Below are positions 56,318 to 64,000 of a stretch of 64,000 bases of DNA, piece after piece. Source of the stretch: Mitsuaria sp. 7. Lineage in GTDB: Bacteria > Pseudomonadota > Gammaproteobacteria > Burkholderiales > Burkholderiaceae_C. Positions within the stretch are counted from its first letter, which is position 1, and every line of letters starts with the position of its first letter. Location: NCBI RefSeq assembly GCF_001653795.1, contig NZ_CP011514.1, forward strand, positions 5,758,420-5,822,419. Reading direction: 5' to 3'. The notes under the pieces were generated by a model. The model searched no databases. It saw only the letters and a program-made list of their open reading frames with translations, and was not told the origin of the DNA. The position numbers were made by a program, and so were the translations under genes.

Positions 56318-58096
56318 ATGAGTTTCCAGGTCTTCGGCATTCCCGTTTCCCGCGGCGTGGCGATCGGCCGCGCAGTGCTGGTCGCTTCCAGCCGCGTCGA
56401 CGTCGCGCACTACTTCATCGCCGCCGCGGATGCGGAACAGGAGTACGCCCGCCTCGTGAGGGGCCGCGATGTGGTCACCCGTGAGTTGCAGGGGCTGAAG
56501 GCCGAGCTGCCGGAAGACGCGCCGCATGAACTCGATGCGCTGCTGGACGTCCACCTGCTGCTGCTGAACGACGAGGCCTTGGTCGATACGGCGCGGGACT
56601 GGATCGTCGATCGGCACTACAACGCCGAATGGGCGCTGTCAGCCCAACTGGAAGTCCTGGCCCGGCAGTTCGACGAAATGGAAGACGACTACCTGCGCGA
56701 ACGCAAGGCCGACCTGGAACAGGTGGTCGAGCGCGTTCTCTCAGCGCTCGCCGCGGAACTGGACGATGCGCCTCCCGGCGGCCCCGCCGCCGTGGTGGCC
56801 CGGGACTTCGCCGGGGAGGACCCGCTGCTGCTGGTCGCCGCCGACATCGCGCCGGCGGACATGATCCAGTTCAAGCGCAGTGTGTTCCAGGGCTTCATCA
56901 CCGACATCGGGGGGAAGACCTCCCATACCGCCATCGTGGCACGCAGCATGGCGATCCCCGCCGTGGTGGGAACGCGGGAGGCTTCCCGGCTGATCCGCCA
57001 GGACGACTGGGTCATCATCGATGGCGATGCCGGCACGGTGATCGTCAACCCCTCCCCCATCGTGCTGGAGGAGTACCGTTTCCGTCAGCGGCAATCCGAG
57101 CTTGAGAACGCACGTCTCGCACGCCTGCGACATACGCCGGCGATCACGATGGACGGGCAGCGCATCGAATTGCACGCCAATATCGAACTGCCCGGCGACA
57201 CCGTCGCGGCGCTGGCGTCCGGCGCGACCGGCGTCGGGCTGTTTCGCAGCGAGTTCCTGTTCATGAACCGTGAGGGCGACCTGCCCAGCGAGGAAGAGCA
57301 GTTCGCCGCTTATAAGAGTGCGGTCGAGGCCATGGCCGGTCTGCCGGTGACGATCCGCACGGTCGACATCGGCGCCGACAAGCCGCTTGATCGGATGTCG
57401 GTCAACGAGCTCCGTCACGAACATGTGCTCAACCCGGCCATGGGTCTTCGGGCGATCCGGTGGAGTCTGGCGGAGCCGAGCATGTTCCGGCAGCAACTGC
57501 GCGCGATCTATCGGGCGAGCGCCTTCGGCCAGGTGAAGCTGTTGATCCCGATGGTTGCCCACCTGGGGGAGATCCGTCAGGTCCAGGAAGCCACCAGGCG
57601 CGTGAAGACGCAGCTCGACGAGGCAGGTCAAGCCTATGGCGAGGTCGCTCTCGGTGTGATGGTGGAGGTGCCCGCTGCAGCGATCATGCTGCCGCAGCTG
57701 TTGAAGCATGTGGACTTCGTGTCGATCGGGACCAACGACCTCATCCAGTACACGTTGGCCATCGACCGCGCCGATGAGGCGGTCGCTCATCTATATGACC
57801 CGTGGCATCCCGCGGTCCTTCACCTGCTGGCGAATTCGATCTCGCAGGCGCGAGCGGCCGGGAAGGAAGTCAGTGTCTGCGGCGAGATGGCTGGTGATGC
57901 AGCCTTCACCGATCTGCTCCTGAGCATGGGGCTGACCAGTTTCTCGATGCACCCGTCGCAGATTCCCTCCGTCAAGCAGCGCGTCCTCCGGGCGGACGTG
58001 CCGCGGCTGTCTGCCGCGCTGCCTCGTATCCTGGAGAGCGACGAGCCAGCCAAGGTGGCCTTGGAGGTACTGGCGCCGCAGTCCCGGCTTCACTGA
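56318..58096 (+). CDS. ptsI: PTS enzyme I (phosphoenolpyruvate-protein phosphotransferase)
   Basis: Enzyme I of 592 aa that takes phosphate from PEP and gives it to HPr. The phospho-accepting His is H203 in GGKTSHTAIVARS. The PEP-binding C-terminal domain carries RSEFLFMNR and the Cys of SVCGEMAGD. With HPr and EIIA only, and no EIIB or EIIC, the chain likely serves to regulate, for example polyhydroxyalkanoate or carbon metabolism in related bacteria. The gene stands alone after a 198-bp gap. Confidence 0.97.
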   Translation: MSFQVFGIPVSRGVAIGRAVLVASSRVDVAHYFIAAADAEQEYARLVRGRDVVTRELQGLKAELPEDAPHELDALLDVHLLLLNDEALVDTARDWIVDRHYNAEWALSAQLEVLARQFDEMEDDYLRERKADLEQVVERVLSALAAELDDAPPGGPAAVVARDFAGEDPLLLVAADIAPADMIQFKRSVFQGFITDIGGKTSHTAIVARSMAIPAVVGTREASRLIRQDDWVIIDGDAGTVIVNPSPIVLEEYRFRQRQSELENARLARLRHTPAITMDGQRIELHANIELPGDTVAALASGATGVGLFRSEFLFMNREGDLPSEEEQFAAYKSAVEAMAGLPVTIRTVDIGADKPLDRMSVNELRHEHVLNPAMGLRAIRWSLAEPSMFRQQLRAIYRASAFGQVKLLIPMVAHLGEIRQVQEATRRVKTQLDEAGQAYGEVALGVMVEVPAAAIMLPQLLKHVDFVSIGTNDLIQYTLAIDRADEAVAHLYDPWHPAVLHLLANSISQARAAGKEVSVCGEMAGDAAFTDLLLSMGLTSFSMHPSQIPSVKQRVLRADVPRLSAALPRILESDEPAKVALEVLAPQSRLH

Positions 58097-58163
58097 CCGG
58101 GCACCAACCCGGGATGGGCTGCGGTCGAACATCGCCCGTCCAGCAAAAGCGTTATGCGGGGAG

Positions 58164-58193
58164 TTGCGCGAGTGAAAAAACTCGTGCTAGACT
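58164..58193 (+). promoter_or_regulatory. rRNA promoter P1 (distal)
   Basis: TTGCGC (58164-58169) and TAGACT (58188-58193) are 18 bases apart, with a GC-rich start region. The spacer contains CGAGT and ACTCG as an inverted repeat around A-rich sequence. Confidence 0.7.
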
Positions 58194-58338
58194 AGCGGTC
58201 TTCGCTGTTCACGACATTGTTTTGAACGGCGGCCTCGGAGGGTATGCCGAGGTAGTCAGGTGAATAACTAGCGAAAGCGGGTTTTCATTTGGCGGCGAGA
58301 TTCTCGCAGTCGACGATGAAATTAATTTCTCTGACTGC

Positions 58339-58368
58339 TTGACGGATTCGAAAGAAATCGTTCATAAT
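58339..58368 (+). promoter_or_regulatory. rRNA promoter P2 (proximal)
   Basis: TTGACG (58339-58344) and CATAAT (58363-58368) are 18 bases apart, close to consensus. The spacer again has an inverted repeat, GATT with AATC around CGAAAGA. The arrangement parallels P1. Confidence 0.75.
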
Positions 58369-58453
58369 CTCGCTTCTGCGCTGCTGACGACAAGTCAGCG
58401 ACGCGACGAAGTAAGTGGCAAGGGGCTGAGGCCTCGAGCGAAGGTTGCTTCGA

Positions 58454-58464
58454 TGTTCTTTAAT
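58454..58464 (+). promoter_or_regulatory. boxA antitermination site before 16S
   Basis: TGTTCTTTAAT matches the boxA consensus (TGCTCTTTA), which recruits NusB/S10 to make rRNA transcription resistant to Rho. A second copy lies before 23S (60554-60565). Confidence 0.7.
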
Positions 58465-58594
58465 AATTTACAGCCGATAAGCGTGGGCGTCTGGACGAGC
58501 GACCTGAGAAGGTTAAATCGCTAGATGCTCACGGAAGAAAGAATGAAGCTATGAAAGTAGTCTTTGTTCGATTCCGTTGAGTTTATTCAAGATC

Positions 58595-60126
<1,532 letters not shown>

Positions 60127-60303
60127 GAGAATGACGAGACCGTCGAGTTGCTCAGGCAGCTCGGGAGAGTCGAGTCGAAAAATGCGAGTTCAGCGCGCCC
60201 ACACTTATCGGCTGTAGACACACAACAGTGAGTGAGAAAACGCGTGAGCCTGGCGAGCTGGCCTTGCCGGTTGGCGCGATGCAGGAGCACGCAAGAAATG
60301 CGT

Positions 60304-60380
60304 GGGTCTGTAGCTCAGTCGGTTAGAGCACCGTCTTGATAAGGCGGGGGTCGCTGGTTCGAATCCAGCCAGACCCACCA
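60304..60380 (+). tRNA. tRNA-Ile (GAT)
   Basis: 77 bases with encoded CCA. The acceptor stem GGGTCTG pairs with CAGACCC, the anticodon loop is CTTGATAAG with anticodon GAT, and the T-loop is GGTTCGAATCC. It lies in the 16S-23S spacer, the classical place. Confidence 0.97.
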
Positions 60381-60399
60381 CGAGGGTCGTCAAGATCTT

Positions 60400-60475
60400 G
60401 GGGGATTAGCTCAGCTGGGAGAGCACCTGCTTTGCAAGCAGGGGGTCGTCGGTTCGATCCCGTCATCCTCCACCA
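60400..60475 (+). tRNA. tRNA-Ala (TGC)
   Basis: 76 bases with encoded CCA. The acceptor stem GGGGGAT pairs with ATCCTCC (one G-T), the anticodon loop is TTTGCAA with anticodon TGC, and the T-loop is GGTTCGATCC. It follows tRNA-Ile by 19 bases in the rRNA spacer. Confidence 0.97.
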
Positions 60476-60553
60476 ATCACTTCACATGGGTGGCAAACCA
60501 CAGCGTCCGAATGGGCACTGTGGTTTGCCAGTCTCGACATTCGTGTCGGCTGT

Positions 60554-60565
60554 TGTTCTTTAACA
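60554..60565 (+). promoter_or_regulatory. boxA antitermination site before 23S
   Basis: TGTTCTTTAACA matches boxA almost perfectly and sits in the spacer between tRNA-Ala and 23S, where a second boxA is usual. Confidence 0.75.
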
Positions 60566-60762
60566 ATTCGTAGAGTCGAATCAGCGTTGCTGGCGGAAAG
60601 CCGGCGCTCGTAAAGGGGCGACCGGCACCGTGCCGCCAGCGACATTTGATTGCGTCAACAAACTTCAACTCTGAAAAGAGAAGAAATTGAAGAACGGCGA
60701 ACGCGTGATACTCAAATAAATGCTCAAGTTGTTGAGCATCTGTCCTTGACGACATCTGCGGA

Positions 60763-60776
60763 TGTCAAAGTTATAG

Positions 60777-60783
<7 letters not shown>
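60763..60783 (+). repeat. 5' arm of the 23S processing stem
   Basis: This 21-base arm, which includes the first seven bases of 23S, is a perfect inverted match to 63649-63669 after the 23S end. In the precursor they form the helix cut by RNase III. Confidence 0.9.
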
Positions 60784-63648
<2,865 letters not shown>

Positions 63649-63658
<10 letters not shown>

Positions 63659-63669
63659 TAACTTTGACA
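63649..63669 (+). repeat. 3' arm of the 23S processing stem
   Basis: Perfect 21-base complement of 60763-60783, overlapping the last bases of 23S. Confidence 0.9.
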
Positions 63670-63834
63670 CTCAAAACGTCAGGGTGAGTGGTCACGCAGA
63701 TCGACGCGCAACCCGTATGCCGGAGTTGCCACGATCAAAACCGTTCTTCAATCCTTGAAGACGCAATCAAACCAAAGCTGATTTGACTCTACCGAATTGG
63801 GCCTGCTGAGCTCCTCAGCAAGCCAACCAGTCAA

Positions 63835-63948
63835 GCCTGATGACCATAGCGAGTCGGTCCCACCCCTTCCCATCCCGAACAGGACCGTGAAACGACTCAG
63901 CGCCGATGATAGTGCGGATTCCCGTGTGAAAGTAGGTCATCGTCAGGT
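63835..63948 (+). rRNA. rrf: 5S ribosomal RNA
   Basis: About 114 bases, from GCCTGATGACCATAGCG to CATCGTCAGGT, the two ends complementary as in all 5S. The core CCCATCCCGAACA..G is the standard loop C region. No tRNA lies between 23S and 5S. Confidence 0.95.
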
Positions 63949-63960
63949 TAATATCCCGCC

Positions 63961-64000
63961 AAACCCCTCGGTCAGCAATGATCGAGGGGTTTTGCCTTTT
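63961..64000 (+). terminator. rRNA operon terminator
   Basis: AAACCCCTCG (63961-63970) pairs with CGAGGGGTTT (63983-63992), followed by TT and a further TTTT at the window edge. It starts 13 bases after 5S. Confidence 0.88.

Larger units (their letters stand above)
58097..58594 (+). promoter_or_regulatory. rRNA operon leader region with two promoters
   Basis: The 498 bases between ptsI and 16S hold no gene. Promoter one is at 58164-58193, promoter two at 58339-58368, a boxA-like site at 58454-58464, and a hairpin CCTCGG/CCGAGG (58233-58238 with 58247-58252) stands between the promoters. A GAGC..CCTGAG segment near 58497-58508 nearly complements CTCAGG..GCTC near 60155-60166 beyond 16S, a likely processing stem. 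Confidence 0.75.

Overview
The window comes from a high-GC betaproteobacterium of the order Burkholderiales. The 16S rRNA and the gene families (DUF1840, a Burkholderiales-type porin, a regulatory PTS without sugar permease, PaaH/PcaF-type aromatic catabolism) suggest the Roseateles/Mitsuaria/Rubrivivax neighbourhood. That placement is inferred from memory of such sequences, not from a search. Nearly the whole window is ordinary chromosomal coding sequence. No prophage, insertion sequence or CRISPR array is visible.

Layout. 1-5316: a sugar ABC importer (binding protein cut by the window edge, two permeases), a GH1 beta-glucosidase and glucokinase, together a pathway for uptake and phosphorolysis-free breakdown of a beta-glucoside. 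5494-9672: an M13 metallopeptidase, then a divergent EamA exporter/LysR pair. 9755-14912: acyl-CoA and aromatic catabolism (crotonase, PaaH-type dehydrogenase, IclR regulator, 3-oxoadipyl-CoA thiolase). 15113-18573: overlapping HD-GYP and PAS-GGDEF-EAL genes for cyclic-di-GMP turnover. 18710-21954: DUF1840, histidine phosphatase, sterol-desaturase-type membrane hydroxylase, porin. 22049-26106: ruvAB and a NarL/DesK-type two-component pair, all on the minus strand. 26198-30775: phoH-ybeY, a CorA-like transporter, hemB and hemJ. 30783-34143: VanZ-like protein, [2Fe-2S] ferredoxin, hydrolase, D,D-carboxypeptidase. 34313-37993: D-amino-acid transaminase, DUF493, Sel1 protein, lipB, lipA. 38158-40125: M61 peptidase. 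40126-49650: a complete mdtABC-type RND pump with its outer-membrane factor. 49830-53927: thioredoxin-like protein, a degenerate kinase/receiver protein, hydrolase and class III CoA-transferase. 53959-58096: lipoprotein, the ManX-HPr-EI regulatory PTS and an OlsB-like acyltransferase. 58164-64000: a full rRNA operon (16S, tRNA-Ile, tRNA-Ala, 23S, 5S, terminator).

The most notable non-coding signal is a roughly 110-nt element present twice (5334-5447 and 51792-51903). The copies are 81/106 identical without gaps, and twelve of the fifteen differences in the hairpin region form six compensatory base-pair changes. The three remaining non-Watson-Crick pairs are A-C on the plus strand but G-U on the minus strand, so the element looks like an RNA transcribed from the minus strand. 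I do not recognise it as a known family. A second candidate RNA (about 30215-30326), with three stems and a strong terminator, lies between the divergent heme genes hemB and hemJ. The product of 50440-51609 keeps the shape of a hybrid histidine kinase but has lost the phospho-accepting His, the N-box Asn and the receiver acidic residues.
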